From an uncultured Lachnospiraceae bacterium (lineage in GTDB: Bacteria; Bacillota; Clostridia; Lachnospirales; Lachnospiraceae), in NCBI GenBank assembly GCA_910579685.1, contig CAJTVN010000015.1, forward strand, positions 42,913 to 106,912: a stretch of 64,000 nucleotides of DNA. Direction: 5' to 3'. Of the stretch, positions 18,256 to 26,927 are shown in pieces. The number at the start of each line of letters is the position of its first letter. Position 1 is the stretch's first letter. The notes under the pieces are model-generated. The model ran no database searches and had not been told where the DNA came from. It was given only the letters and a program-made list of their open reading frames with translations. A program made the position numbers and the translations under genes.

Positions 18256-19599
18256 TTATCCTGGCTTTTGTCCGAATGACCCATACTCTGGGGGACGGCC
18301 ATTCATCCCCCTCTTTTTTGCGTTTTTTGCCGCATTTACCTTTTCCTCTATACGGTATCCGCAAACGGGGCAGGTAAAAAATCCATCCCGCTTTATCCCC
18401 TCCGCCCCGCAGCTGCTGCATTCCTTGCTGATGTCCTTTCCGATTACCTCTACCAGCATAACCGATTGTTCTCTGCATTTCTGAATTAGCCTCCTGCGGA
18501 TATACCCTCTCTGCCAGAGGGAGGCCGAGTTGTTGATCTTCCTGTTCACTCCGCCGGACTGTGTTCCGGGCAGCTTTGGCAGATAGACCGCCTGGGGTTT
18601 TTCCGTCCTCAGAAGCCGGTTCAATTCCTGATTGACATAGCTGTGCAGCCGTTCCTCATATCTCTTTTTCTTTGCCCTGTACTTTTTGCGGCCGGGATTG
18701 TTTTCTTTGTTTCTATGGTAGCTTCCCAGCTGCTCCCGAATCCACTGCGCATAGTCAACCTGATAGCTTCCCAGTTCTGTGCCGTATTCATGTCCCTGAT
18801 CCGTGGTGAACATAGTATACATTCCCACGGACAGTCCTACCTGATGCGTGTAATCCGCATGGGTGCGGACCGCCACTTTTACAGGAACCTTAATCTCAAT
18901 GTTTCTCTGCTGTGGATGCAGCTTAATATAAATCTGTGTCCTGTACTGGTTGTTGTCGGTGAGCGGTATAAAGATGCGCTTGCGCTTTTCCTTAATGGAA
19001 AGATAGATCCCGTGATCCGCATAGCGGTAAGCCCTCTCTGACGCAGCGAAACCTTCCGCCGCATCCACATGCGGTTTCACATGATACTTGCGCACCTGTC
19101 TGCAGAGATAGCGATGCATCCGCTCCCTGTCCGTGTTCTTTGCCAGCTCGCCGTACTGCCTCTGAATATCCCCGGGCAGTCCCTCCACAACTTCCTGATT
19201 CAGCACCGCCGTAAATGCGTTATTGACTTTAAGCAGGAAACGGAGATAATGTTTGTCCCCGGGAGTAAGATTTTCATTCCGCCCGATAAGCTTTAAAACC
19301 CTGGATTTGGTTCTGGTCCACTGACTCTTGATATCCTTCAGTGCGTCAAAAACTGCCAGATAGAAATACACGGAAGGCATATCCAGCTGTTCCCGCAAGC
19401 CGCTTGCAGTCATTTCATTTTGCACCGTATAGCCCGGATACAGCTTTTTGAGACTTCCGATTCCGCCAAAACGGTCATACACATAATTCTTTACCCTGCC
19501 GTAATCCGCTGCGATTTCCAGAAGCTTTTTCATGTCTCCGTCAGAAACAGGTTCCTTATTATACTGATGGATCGTCTTACATAAGGTATCTTCCGGCAT
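18256..19599 (-). CDS. TnpB/OrfB-family protein with replaced RuvC catalytic residues (TldR-like candidate)
   Basis: A 447-residue IS605/IS1341 OrfB-type protein from the ATG at 19599, preceded by AAGGAAAGG; an upstream in-frame start at 19653 lacks a ribosome site. The C-terminal zinc ribbon is intact (C394, C397, C410, C413 in KECSSCG...TCPVCG). The three RuvC acids appear lost. The RuvC-I site reads VGLSVGMYT (Ser257 where GIDxG has Asp). The RuvC-II site reads VYLPKLPG (Leu340/Pro341 where Glu is expected). The RuvC-III site reads RIEEKVNAA (Lys420 where DxNAA has Asp). The protein is otherwise full length and undamaged, arguing for function rather than decay. Nuclease-dead TnpB homologues (TldR) are known RNA-guided repressors. 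No TnpA transposase is nearby. Confidence 0.8.
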   Translation of the reverse strand: MPEDTLCKTIHQYNKEPVSDGDMKKLLEIAADYGRVKNYVYDRFGGIGSLKKLYPGYTVQNEMTASGLREQLDMPSVYFYLAVFDALKDIKSQWTRTKSRVLKLIGRNENLTPGDKHYLRFLLKVNNAFTAVLNQEVVEGLPGDIQRQYGELAKNTDRERMHRYLCRQVRKYHVKPHVDAAEGFAASERAYRYADHGIYLSIKEKRKRIFIPLTDNNQYRTQIYIKLHPQQRNIEIKVPVKVAVRTHADYTHQVGLSVGMYTMFTTDQGHEYGTELGSYQVDYAQWIREQLGSYHRNKENNPGRKKYRAKKKRYEERLHSYVNQELNRLLRTEKPQAVYLPKLPGTQSGGVNRKINNSASLWQRGYIRRRLIQKCREQSVMLVEVIGKDISKECSSCGAEGIKRDGFFTCPVCGYRIEEKVNAAKNAKKRGMNGRPPEYGSFGQKPG

Positions 19600-19664
19600 A
19601 TCCCTTTCCTTATGGGCCGCCAACGCCCGAAACGGCAGACTGCGGGGCCGCACAGGCAGGCGTT

Positions 19665-19693
19665 TTCATAATGTATACTTTTTGGTAATTCAA
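19665..19693 (-). promoter_or_regulatory. Candidate promoter of the TnpB-like gene with operator half-site in its spacer
   Basis: On the minus strand TTGAAT (19693-19688) and TATGAA (19670-19665) are separated by 17 bases. The spacer is almost filled by TACCAAAAAGTATAC, one half of the palindrome found at 19768-19793. A protein binding that element would block the promoter, so regulation through it is likely if the promoter is real. The -10 box is weak. Confidence 0.4.
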
Positions 19694-19767
19694 GAATAAG
19701 GGTAAATTTTATTGACTTTCTGCCGATAATATAATAGAATTGTTAAGAAATTTAATTTAAAATTTCG

Positions 19768-19793
19768 TTACCAAAAAGTATACTTTTTGGTAA
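19768..19793. promoter_or_regulatory. 26-bp perfect palindrome, probable operator
   Basis: The half TTACCAAAAAGTA is followed exactly by its reverse complement. The right 16 bases (GTATACTTTTTGGTAA, 19778-19793) recur as a direct repeat at 19673-19688, 105 bases away. The arms are AT-rich with no GC stem, so an operator for a dimeric regulator is more likely than a terminator. It lies between the GNAT gene and the TnpB-like gene. HxlR- or MarR-like regulators bind sites of this general look; no such gene is adjacent. Confidence 0.6.
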
Positions 19794-19812
19794 AAAAGAA
19801 AAACTTACATGC

Positions 19813-20319
19813 TTAACACTTTAACGCCCGCCGGGCTACTATTACGGTGTAGTTATCCGTATCGTATGTAATTCCAGTCTCCCTAAAACTGTTTTTGTGC
19901 CAAAAATGTTCTGCCTGGGAATTGCCCTTAACCCAGCCCAGCCGGACATACGAAAGCCCGATCTCTGTCAGATAGCGGCACAAATCATCAATAATACCGC
20001 TTCCGATTCCCATGTTTTGAACCGACACTGCCGTCATAAAGAACCCTATAAAGGCGCTTTTTTTATCCGGGTATGCCATGACAAAATCCATTACGGCAAC
20101 CAATTCTTCTCCCTTATAGTATCCTATATAATACTTATCAGACATTTCTTTGTTTGGAGGCAAGGCCTTCATATCATCAAGAATGCTCTCTTTTGTCACA
20201 AATGGCGGACAGTATTGATAATACAAGCTGTTTTTACGACACAACAAGTATATATCTGTGACATCCGTTTGATCCATACGGCGCACCTTATATTGATTAG
20301 AGAAAAAAGAGAGTTCCAT
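19813..20319 (-). CDS. GNAT-family N-acetyltransferase
   Basis: A 168-residue GCN5-related acetyltransferase. The core is seen in YKGEELVAVMDFVMAYPD, GFFMTAVSVQNMGIGSGIIDDL (acetyl-CoA pyrophosphate loop, with the unusual NMGIGSG in place of R/QxxGxG/A) and WVKGNSQAEHFWHKNSFRETG. GNAT proteins acetylate an amine of a small molecule or protein; the substrate cannot be deduced. GGAGG lies four bases before the ATG. It is followed by the palindromic region and the TnpB-like gene, with which it shares orientation. Confidence 0.8.
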   Translation of the reverse strand: MELSFFSNQYKVRRMDQTDVTDIYLLCRKNSLYYQYCPPFVTKESILDDMKALPPNKEMSDKYYIGYYKGEELVAVMDFVMAYPDKKSAFIGFFMTAVSVQNMGIGSGIIDDLCRYLTEIGLSYVRLGWVKGNSQAEHFWHKNSFRETGITYDTDNYTVIVARRALKC

Positions 20320-20369
20320 ACAACCTCCATGAATTCCAATTGATCGATTAAATTAATAAAATCTTTGCT

Positions 20370-21230
20370 TTATTCCTTTGGCTTTAAGACAACCTCCCCG
20401 CCAAAATACTCCGCATAGAGATAAATCCAATAAGCCCCTGCCTCGTCTATATCCAGACTCGTCTCTTTCTCATCTCCCGCCTGAATATCCGCTTCCTCGA
20501 AATAAATTTCCCCTGATTCATTTACAATCTTGATCTGCAGCTTTCCCATTTCAGCCTTATAGGAAAGTGAAATCTCCCCGGGCTCCTCCACATCAAAATC
20601 CATTATCAAAGGCCGGGCGTAAAGTCCGTCCACCTTGATCAAAAGCTTTTCCGGCCAGTCATTCTCAATTCCCGGGAAACCGATATCCGCCAATCCTGCC
20701 TCTTTGGAGGAATCCGCTTCTCGCAGCTTCTTGGGACTTTCCGAGGGTTTTATTTCCTCCGGCTCATGACCGGTCAGATTTACTCCCTCTCCGCCCTCGA
20801 TCTGAAAATCAAAATCAATTACCGCCTCTGCTTTTTGTCCTTCCGCAGATTCACACGGGATGAATCCGATTGTCCCCTCGCCCTTTTGCACGGAAACTAT
20901 GGTATCAACCTCTCCATCCTTCGCCTCTGCAAGCAGAACCTCGGTTCCATCACCAGCCGTATAGACCAGCTGTGCATTTCCTTTTACCGCCTTTTGCTTT
21001 CCCCTGACGGTCACAGTGGAATTATTCTCTGCGGCCAGCCTCACAAGAACCAGATTTTTACCCTCTTTTGCCTGATAGGCAGTCCCTTTTACCTTATACT
21101 GACCATTTTCACCCTGTGCAATAAATCTGTAAAAATAACTGGACTGACCAGATAATCCCGCAAGCAGCTCCGAAGAGCAGCCGGAGCAAAACAGGCACAC
21201 CGCTATCAGCAGAGCAATCCCTCTCTTCAT
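20370..21230 (-). CDS. Hypothetical lipoprotein
   Basis: A 286-residue exported protein. The N-terminus MKRGIALLIAVCLFCSGCSS is a type II signal peptide, with the lipid-modified Cys in the lipobox CSGC. ATG 21230 is preferred over a TTG at 21236 because AAAGGCGG stands eight bases upstream of it. The mature part is Glu/Lys-rich, beta-predicted and has a disordered stretch around residues 155-185 (EPEEIKPSESPKKLREADSS). The end (GAYWIYLYAEYFGGEVVLK) looks like a small beta-sandwich domain. No family was recognised; it should sit on the outer face of the membrane. Confidence 0.7.
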   Translation of the reverse strand: MKRGIALLIAVCLFCSGCSSELLAGLSGQSSYFYRFIAQGENGQYKVKGTAYQAKEGKNLVLVRLAAENNSTVTVRGKQKAVKGNAQLVYTAGDGTEVLLAEAKDGEVDTIVSVQKGEGTIGFIPCESAEGQKAEAVIDFDFQIEGGEGVNLTGHEPEEIKPSESPKKLREADSSKEAGLADIGFPGIENDWPEKLLIKVDGLYARPLIMDFDVEEPGEISLSYKAEMGKLQIKIVNESGEIYFEEADIQAGDEKETSLDIDEAGAYWIYLYAEYFGGEVVLKPKE

Positions 21231-21273
21231 ATCCAATACCGCCTTTCCATTCTTTTACTCTATAGAACGGCGG

Positions 21274-21313
21274 TGATGGCAGAAAATCTTCAATGATGGC
21301 AGAAAATCTTCAA
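21274..21313. repeat. Two tandem copies of a 20-bp repeat
   Basis: The unit TGATGGCAGAAAATCTTCAA occurs twice head to tail at 21274-21293 and 21294-21313. The second copy overlaps the stop of the nuclease remnant at 21310. It could be a duplication scar or a slipped replication product. Confidence 0.85.
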
Positions 21314-21753
21314 TATTTTTGAAGCTCCTCTTTGTTTTGGCTTCGTTTCAAAAATCCGATAAACTCCCGGAGACCGGTATGGAAATCTTCTTCTCTCAAA
21401 TCATTCAAAGTCACCAAATTCATATGATAATCCGGTATATAACGTCTAAATATTTCGCTTTTCTTTTCAAAGTTTAACATGTCGTGCAGGGTTCTGCAAC
21501 CGTCATATTCCTCTGCTCCATGATAAAATACGACTGTGACTACCGGTATCCGTCGGTCGTACTTTCTCATTCCGGAAAGGAACTCTGCACTGCTTAAATT
21601 ATCCTTTATTTCTTTCCTCATCTGCCTGTATTTTACACGCAGCTTTTTGAGCTGCTTTCTATATTCCAGAACATCATACTCCATACATCTTTGCAAATCA
21701 TCCTGAAAATGCCTCTGGAATCTCAAGGCGAACCGCCTGAATTGATATAACAT
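21310..21753 (-). pseudogene. Remnant of a PD-(D/E)XK nuclease-family (Rpn/PDDEXK_2) transposase
   Basis: A 147-codon frame whose middle (IPVVTVVFYHGAEEYDGCRTLHDML) matches the central strand-loop of the Rpn/PDDEXK_2 'transposase/invertase' family, proteins usually about 250-350 residues long. The N-terminal catalytic portion is missing. Upstream of the ATG there is no ribosome site, and an in-frame TAA stands five codons before it. The protein therefore is probably a C-terminal fragment. The remaining part is basic and helical (RKQLKKLRVKYRQMRKEIK). It could be expressed as a short protein, but a nuclease activity is unlikely. Confidence 0.55.
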
Positions 21754-22000
21754 TTGAGAAATTTGAATTTAGTAGAAATTCTACTTTCCAGATAAAAATA
21801 TCATAGCATATTTCATGAAATCCGTGCGAGAAACTGATCCGAATTAATAGAGATTTTATAAACCGCCCTGCCCGCCGCAGACCGGGCCGAAAATCTCTTT
21901 CTGACTTCCGACCTGCAAAGCTGCATATTTTCGATTCAGCTCCTTTATGGTAAGATTACAAACTTTTTCTGATAATTTCTATAAAGCCGTTCTTTACAAC
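21754..22000. other. Intergenic stretch without recognised gene
   Basis: Between the nuclease remnant and the etf terminator no coding frame of convincing quality, RNA gene or repeat was recognised. It begins AT-rich and has a GC-rich patch around 21862-21890. Confidence 0.5.
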
Positions 22001-22036
22001 AAAAATCCGGCAGAGCGCAAGCTTTGCCGGATTTTT
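22001..22036 (-). terminator. Rho-independent terminator of the butyrate operon
   Basis: Arms AAAAATCCGGCA (22001-22012) and its complement (22025-22036) form a 12-bp stem with a 12-base loop; on the minus strand the stem ends in a T-run. It lies 26 bases after the etfA stop. Confidence 0.85.
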
Positions 22037-22062
22037 ATTCTATCTTTATGCTGCAAACCTCT

Positions 22063-23106
22063 TTATTTATTCGCCATCTCAACCTTAAGTTTCTCGGTCA
22101 GGGCGGGAACGATCTTGTTCAGGTCGCCCACGATACCGAAATCAGCCACCTCGAAGATCGGAGCCGTCTCATCCTTATTGATTGCGATAATGATATCGGA
22201 TTCCTCCATACCTGCAACGTGCTGGATCGCTCCGGAAATACCGATTGCGAAATACACATTGGGACGAACGGTCTTACCGGTCTGTCCTACCTGCAGATCC
22301 TTGGGTTTCCAGCCTGCGTCCACAACCGCACGGGAGCAGCTCACGGTAGCACCCAGAACCTCTGCCAGATCTTCCAGAATCTTGAAGTTCTCAGGGCTTC
22401 CGACGCCGCGGCCTCCGGATACCAAAATCTTAGCGTCCATGATATCCGCCACATCGGAAACTGCCTTCACAACCTTGAGGATTTCCACATACTTGTCATT
22501 GGGGGTAAAGCCGGGATTAAACTCAATTACCTCAGCCTTTCTTCCCTCTTCCCTGGGTGCCTTCTGCATAACGCCGGGACGAACCGTCGCCATCTGAGGA
22601 CGGAATTCAGGGCATGCAATGGTAGCGATGGTGTTTCCGCCAAATGCCGGACGGGTCATGAGAAGCTGATTGTGAAGCTGCTCTTTTCCGGGAATCGGAT
22701 TAATGGGGAAATCACCGATGTCAAGCTGCGTACAGTCTGCGGTCAGACCTGTATGTATCCTTGCGGAAACTCTGGGGCCCAGATCGCGTCCGATTGCCGT
22801 AGCGCCTACCAGGAAAATTTCAGGCTTGAATTCATTGATTACGGATGAAAGGGCATGTGCGTAAGGCTCTGTCCTGTACTCCGCAAGCTCGGGATCATCC
22901 ACAACGATAACCTTGTCTGCGCCGTACTCACCCAGTGTATCTGCAAGAGCCTTCACACCGGAACCAACAAGAACAGCAGTTACCTCTGTGCCCAAATCTT
23001 TTGCAAGGTCCTTTCCCTTGCCGACCAATTCCAAAGCGATTCCGCTCAGTTCATTATCAACCTGCTGGGCGAAGACAAATACGCCCTTATAATCTTGAAT
23101 ATTCAT
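22063..23106 (-). CDS. etfA: Electron transfer flavoprotein, alpha subunit
   Basis: A 347-residue EtfA. The C-terminal FAD domain shows VSGGRGVGSPENFKILEDLAEVLGATV, SRAVVDAGWKPKDLQVGQTGKTVRP and YFAIGISGAIQHVAGM, all classical for the family. With EtfB it forms the flavoprotein partner of butyryl-CoA dehydrogenase; in clostridia the Bcd-EtfAB complex couples crotonyl-CoA reduction to ferredoxin reduction by NADH. It is 29 bases after etfB, has GGAGG upstream of the ATG and is the last gene of the operon before the terminator at 22001-22036. Full length and intact. Confidence 0.95.
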   Translation of the reverse strand: MNIQDYKGVFVFAQQVDNELSGIALELVGKGKDLAKDLGTEVTAVLVGSGVKALADTLGEYGADKVIVVDDPELAEYRTEPYAHALSSVINEFKPEIFLVGATAIGRDLGPRVSARIHTGLTADCTQLDIGDFPINPIPGKEQLHNQLLMTRPAFGGNTIATIACPEFRPQMATVRPGVMQKAPREEGRKAEVIEFNPGFTPNDKYVEILKVVKAVSDVADIMDAKILVSGGRGVGSPENFKILEDLAEVLGATVSCSRAVVDAGWKPKDLQVGQTGKTVRPNVYFAIGISGAIQHVAGMEESDIIIAINKDETAPIFEVADFGIVGDLNKIVPALTEKLKVEMANK

Positions 23107-23135
23107 TTTGAACCTCCATTATTGTATTTGCTGCA

Positions 23136-23918
23136 TTAGATGACATGCTTTACTTTTAATTTGTCGATGATATAGTCAACCGATTCCGCCGCATCAAGAT
23201 TAACCTTCTCGCCCGCTCCCTTTCTGACCTTGTCGGAAGCCTTTGCGATCTGTGTAGGTGAACCCTTAAGTCCCAGATTGGAATCTTCAACGTTAACCAG
23301 ATTCGCTCTTCCCCATACGGTGATCTCTGCATTGTATGCGTCAAAAATTCCGCCGGGTGTCATATAACGAGGCTCATTTAATTCTGCAAGGGCCGTGATC
23401 AGGCAGGGCATTTTTGCCTTTAACACATGATATCTGTCGTCAAACTGACGCTCAACGATCACGCTGTCACCCTCGATCTCGATCTTCTGCGCATAGGAAA
23501 TAACCGGGATTCCCAGATGCTCGGAAATCTGAGGTCCAACCTGAGCGGTATCTCCGTCAATCGCCTGACGGCCCGTGATGATCAGGTCATATTCCAGATT
23601 GCGGATTGCCCCTGCCAGTGTCTGTGAGGTTGCCCAGGTATCAGCTCCGCCAAGTACGCGGTCTGTCACGAGAACGCCCTTGTCAGCCCCCATGGCGATA
23701 GCCTCCCTCAGAACCTCCTCCGCCTTGGGAAGTCCCATGGTAACCACTGTAACCTCTACATCATATTTATCCTTTAACCGAAGCGCCGCCTCCAGACCTG
23801 CCTTGTCGTCCGGATTCATGATTGTGAGCATCGCACCTCTGTCAAGCGTACCGTCGGGATTGAATTTAACTCCGCCCTTCGTATCAGGTACCTGTTTAAT
23901 ACAAACAACGATTTTCAT
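23136..23918 (-). CDS. etfB: Electron transfer flavoprotein, beta subunit
   Basis: A 260-residue EtfB starting MKIVVCIKQVPDT. The family signature is seen in GADKGVLVTDRVLGGADTWATSQTLAGAI and in LIITGRQAIDGDTAQVGPQISEHLGIP, the AMP/FAD-binding region found in bifurcating EtfB. It pairs with EtfA next to it. It lies 48 bases after bcd in the same transcript, matching the usual clostridial order bcd-etfB-etfA. Confidence 0.95.
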   Translation of the reverse strand: MKIVVCIKQVPDTKGGVKFNPDGTLDRGAMLTIMNPDDKAGLEAALRLKDKYDVEVTVVTMGLPKAEEVLREAIAMGADKGVLVTDRVLGGADTWATSQTLAGAIRNLEYDLIITGRQAIDGDTAQVGPQISEHLGIPVISYAQKIEIEGDSVIVERQFDDRYHVLKAKMPCLITALAELNEPRYMTPGGIFDAYNAEITVWGRANLVNVEDSNLGLKGSPTQIAKASDKVRKGAGEKVNLDAAESVDYIIDKLKVKHVI

Positions 23919-23966
23919 TGTATTATCTCTCCTTAATTATTTTCTGTTTTGATTCCCGTCTCTCAA

Positions 23967-25121
23967 TTATTTCAACAATGCACCGGAGATAACCATTCTC
24001 TGAACCTCGGATGTACCCTCGTAGATCTCGGTGATCTTGGCATCTCTCATCATGCGCTCCACGTCGTACTCTCTTATGTAGCCGTAGCCGCCGTGCAGCT
24101 GAACCGCCTTGGTGGTCACTTCCATCGCAACCTCTGCCGCATACAGCTTAGCCGTAGCCGCCTCGATGGAATAAACCTTCTGGGTTGCCTTAGCCATTGC
24201 CGCCTTGTAAACGAGAAGCTGAGCCGCCTGAACCTTGGTAGCCATGTCGGCTAACTGGAACTGTGTGTTCTGGAAAGCGCCGATAGCTCTTCCAAACTGC
24301 TTTCTCTCCTTCACATACTCAACGGTACGGTCGAGTGCGCCCTCTGCAAGTCCCAGAGCCTGCGCCGCAATACCGATACGTCCGCCGTCGAGAGTATGCA
24401 TTGCGATTCCAAAGCCCTTGCCTTCCTGTCCCAGGAGATTTTCCTTCGGGATACGGCAGTCCGTAAAGATCAGCTCATAGGTTGAGGAGCCGCGGATACC
24501 CATCTTCTTTTCCTTTGTACCGAAGGTAAAGCCGGGAGTTCCCTTTTCCACGATAAATGCGGAGATCAATTTCTTGCTTCTGCCCTTTTTGTCAGTAACC
24601 ACTCCTGTTACGGCAAAGATTACATAGACATCGGCTTCCTTACCGTTGGTGATGAAGATTTTGGAGCCGTTAAGCACCCACTCGTCACCCTCCAGAACGG
24701 CCTTTGTCTGCTGTCCCTGTGCGTCTGTACCCGCTCCGGGCTCGGTAAGACCGAAAGCGCCCAGCTTCTCACCCTTTGCAAGGGGTACCAGATATTTCTG
24801 CTTCTGCTCTTCCGTACCGTAGGTCATGATCGGGTCACAGCAAAGAGAGGTGTGTGCGGAAACAATAACGCCTGTGGTTCCGCAGACCTTGGAGAGCTCC
24901 TCCACGCACATAGCGTAGGTAAGGGGATCGCAGCCCTGTCCGCCGTACTCCTTGGGAACGGGAATTCCAAGGAAGCCTGCCTTTGCCATTTTTTCAACGG
25001 TTCCTCTGGGGAAAACCTCTGTTTCATCCACTTCCTGAGCCAGGGGCTTTACTTCTTTTTCTGCAAACTCCTTGAAGAGAGTTCTTGCCATTTCATGTTG
25101 TTTGCTTAACATAAAATCCAT
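23967..25121 (-). CDS. bcd: Butyryl-CoA dehydrogenase (acyl-CoA dehydrogenase)
   Basis: A 384-residue acyl-CoA dehydrogenase. FGLTEPGAGTDAQGQQT (FAD-binding), YKAAMAKATQ and AAEVAMEVTTKAVQLHGGYGYIREYDVERMMRDAKITEIYEGTSEVQR are family signatures; the Glu in IYEGTSE is the position of the catalytic base in short-chain enzymes. It reduces crotonyl-CoA to butyryl-CoA with EtfAB. A GGAGG site precedes the ATG. Position between hbd and etfB supports the butyryl- over other acyl-CoA specificity. Confidence 0.93.
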   Translation of the reverse strand: MDFMLSKQHEMARTLFKEFAEKEVKPLAQEVDETEVFPRGTVEKMAKAGFLGIPVPKEYGGQGCDPLTYAMCVEELSKVCGTTGVIVSAHTSLCCDPIMTYGTEEQKQKYLVPLAKGEKLGAFGLTEPGAGTDAQGQQTKAVLEGDEWVLNGSKIFITNGKEADVYVIFAVTGVVTDKKGRSKKLISAFIVEKGTPGFTFGTKEKKMGIRGSSTYELIFTDCRIPKENLLGQEGKGFGIAMHTLDGGRIGIAAQALGLAEGALDRTVEYVKERKQFGRAIGAFQNTQFQLADMATKVQAAQLLVYKAAMAKATQKVYSIEAATAKLYAAEVAMEVTTKAVQLHGGYGYIREYDVERMMRDAKITEIYEGTSEVQRMVISGALLK

Positions 25122-25156
25122 GATTTTGATTCCTCCATATCGTTATTTTTTGTCCA

Positions 25157-25999
25157 TTATTTCTTTGAATAATCATAGAAACCGATGCCTGTCTTCTTGC
25201 CCAGCTTGCCGGCGCGAACCATCTTGCGAAGAAGGGGATGAGGACGATACTTGGGATCGCCGGTCTCATTCTGAAGCACTTCCATGATCGCCAGCACGAT
25301 ATCAAGACCTACCAGGTCGCCAAGAGCAAGCGGTCCCATGGGATGGTTTGCTCCGAGCTTCATAGCCTCGTCAATGTCAGCCACGCTTGCCGTTCCGTCC
25401 GCATAGATGCCGATCGCCTCATTGATCATCGGGATAAGGATTCTGTTTACAACGAAGCCGGGAGCTTCCTTTACCTGTACCGGTGTCTTGCCGATTTCTA
25501 CGGAAATCGCTTTGATCTTCTCCACCATCTCATCCGGCGTGTTCTCGCCTGCGATCACCTCAACCAGCTTCATTCTGTCAGCAGGGTTGAAGAAATGCAT
25601 TCCGATCATAGGTCTGTCAAGTCCCGCTCCGATCTCTGTGATGGATAAGGAAGAGGTGTTGGAAGCAAACATGCACTCAGGCTTAACGATAGCCATAAGC
25701 TCCTTGAAGGTGTCCTTCTTGATCTTCATGTTCTCGGGAGCCACCTCAACGATCAGGTCACAGTCCGTGCAGATGTCCTTGAGTCCGCATGTAATCTTGC
25801 CCATGATGGCATCAGCCTTCTCCTGGGTCATCTTTTCCTTGCTTACAAGGAAGTTCAGATTCTTCTGGATTCTCGCCTTTCCTCCCTCTGCAAACTCCAT
25901 CTTAATGTCGCAGAGACATACTTCGTATCCGTCTGTCATTGCAAATGCCTGTGCGATTCCGGCACCCATGGTACCTGCACCAATAATACCTACTTTCAT
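25157..25999 (-). CDS. hbd: 3-hydroxybutyryl-CoA dehydrogenase
   Basis: A 280-residue enzyme from the ATG at 25999, which follows AGGAGG; the longer frame to 26035 has no ribosome site. MKVGIIGAGTMGAGIAQAFA is the NAD(P)-binding start, and IGMHFFNPADRMKLVEVI and KEAPGFVVNRILIPMINEAI mark the hydroxyacyl-CoA dehydrogenase family, with the catalytic His in HFFNP. It reduces acetoacetyl-CoA to 3-hydroxybutyryl-CoA in butyrate formation. It is followed by bcd after 35 bases. Confidence 0.94.
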   Translation of the reverse strand: MKVGIIGAGTMGAGIAQAFAMTDGYEVCLCDIKMEFAEGGKARIQKNLNFLVSKEKMTQEKADAIMGKITCGLKDICTDCDLIVEVAPENMKIKKDTFKELMAIVKPECMFASNTSSLSITEIGAGLDRPMIGMHFFNPADRMKLVEVIAGENTPDEMVEKIKAISVEIGKTPVQVKEAPGFVVNRILIPMINEAIGIYADGTASVADIDEAMKLGANHPMGPLALGDLVGLDIVLAIMEVLQNETGDPKYRPHPLLRKMVRAGKLGKKTGIGFYDYSKK

Positions 26000-26105
26000 T
26001 TTACGTCCTCCTACATTCATCCTGGCCGCTTTCATCCGCAGCCGTTTTCTTGTTATATCAGGCAGCTTTTCGCTGTCAATATCTTTGATCCAAAGCCCTC
26101 TCCTC

Positions 26106-26891
26106 TCAGCAGTTCTTGAAGGGCTCCTTTACCTTTTCCTTATTCTTGTCAAGGAAAAACGCCATGCCATACCTCTGATCCTCGGTCTCGAAGCAGTCGC
26201 CAAAAAGCTTTTCCTCGATCACGATTGCCGCATCCATATCCGCATCCAGTCCCTCGTTAATCGCCTTCTTGCAGTTGCGCACGGCGATGGGAGCGTTCTT
26301 TGCGATGCCGGCCGCCATCTTCTCCGCCGCACCCATCAGCTCCTCCTGGGTATAGACAGCGTTCACAAGACCGATCCGAAGGGCCTCGTCAGCCTTGATG
26401 TTCCTTGCCGTGTAGATCATCTGCTTTGCCATGCCCGCACCAACCAGACGCGCAAGCCTCTGAGTTCCGCCAAAGCCGGGGGTGATTCCAAGTCCTACCT
26501 CGGGCTGTCCGAAAACCGCATTGTCAGAGCAGATGCGGATATCGCAGCTCATGGAGATCTCGCAGCCGCCGCCCAGTGCGAAGCCGTTCACTGCCGCAAT
26601 CACAGGGATAGGGAAGGTTTCCAGCTTGCGGAACACGTCATTTCCCTTCTTGCCAAATGCCTCTCCCTCTGCCTTGGTGAGGGTGCTCATCTCTCCGATG
26701 TCCGCTCCCGCCACGAAGGATTTCTGGCCCGCGCCTGTAAGAATCAGACATCTCACCTCGTCAAGATTCACGGCATCCAGCGTCGCACTCAGCTCATCGA
26801 GAACGGATGAATTCAGTGCGTTCAGCGCCTTTTCACGGCTGATGGTAATGATCCCGTAAGCGCCCTTTTGTTCGTATACGATAAATTCCAT
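26106..26891 (-). CDS. crt: 3-hydroxybutyryl-CoA dehydratase (crotonase)
   Basis: A 261-residue enoyl-CoA hydratase. The oxyanion-hole residues sit in AGADIGEM and in AVNGFALGGGCEISMSCDIRIC, and the two catalytic Glu positions are present in GGCE and in FGQPEVGLGITPGFGGTQRL. It dehydrates 3-hydroxybutyryl-CoA to crotonyl-CoA. It stands between thl and hbd in the order common to many Lachnospiraceae. About 105 bases separate it from hbd. Confidence 0.94.
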   Translation of the reverse strand: MEFIVYEQKGAYGIITISREKALNALNSSVLDELSATLDAVNLDEVRCLILTGAGQKSFVAGADIGEMSTLTKAEGEAFGKKGNDVFRKLETFPIPVIAAVNGFALGGGCEISMSCDIRICSDNAVFGQPEVGLGITPGFGGTQRLARLVGAGMAKQMIYTARNIKADEALRIGLVNAVYTQEELMGAAEKMAAGIAKNAPIAVRNCKKAINEGLDADMDAAIVIEEKLFGDCFETEDQRYGMAFFLDKNKEKVKEPFKNC

Positions 26892-26927
26892 TTTCTACCT
26901 CTCCTTTATGTTCATTTCTATTACGCA

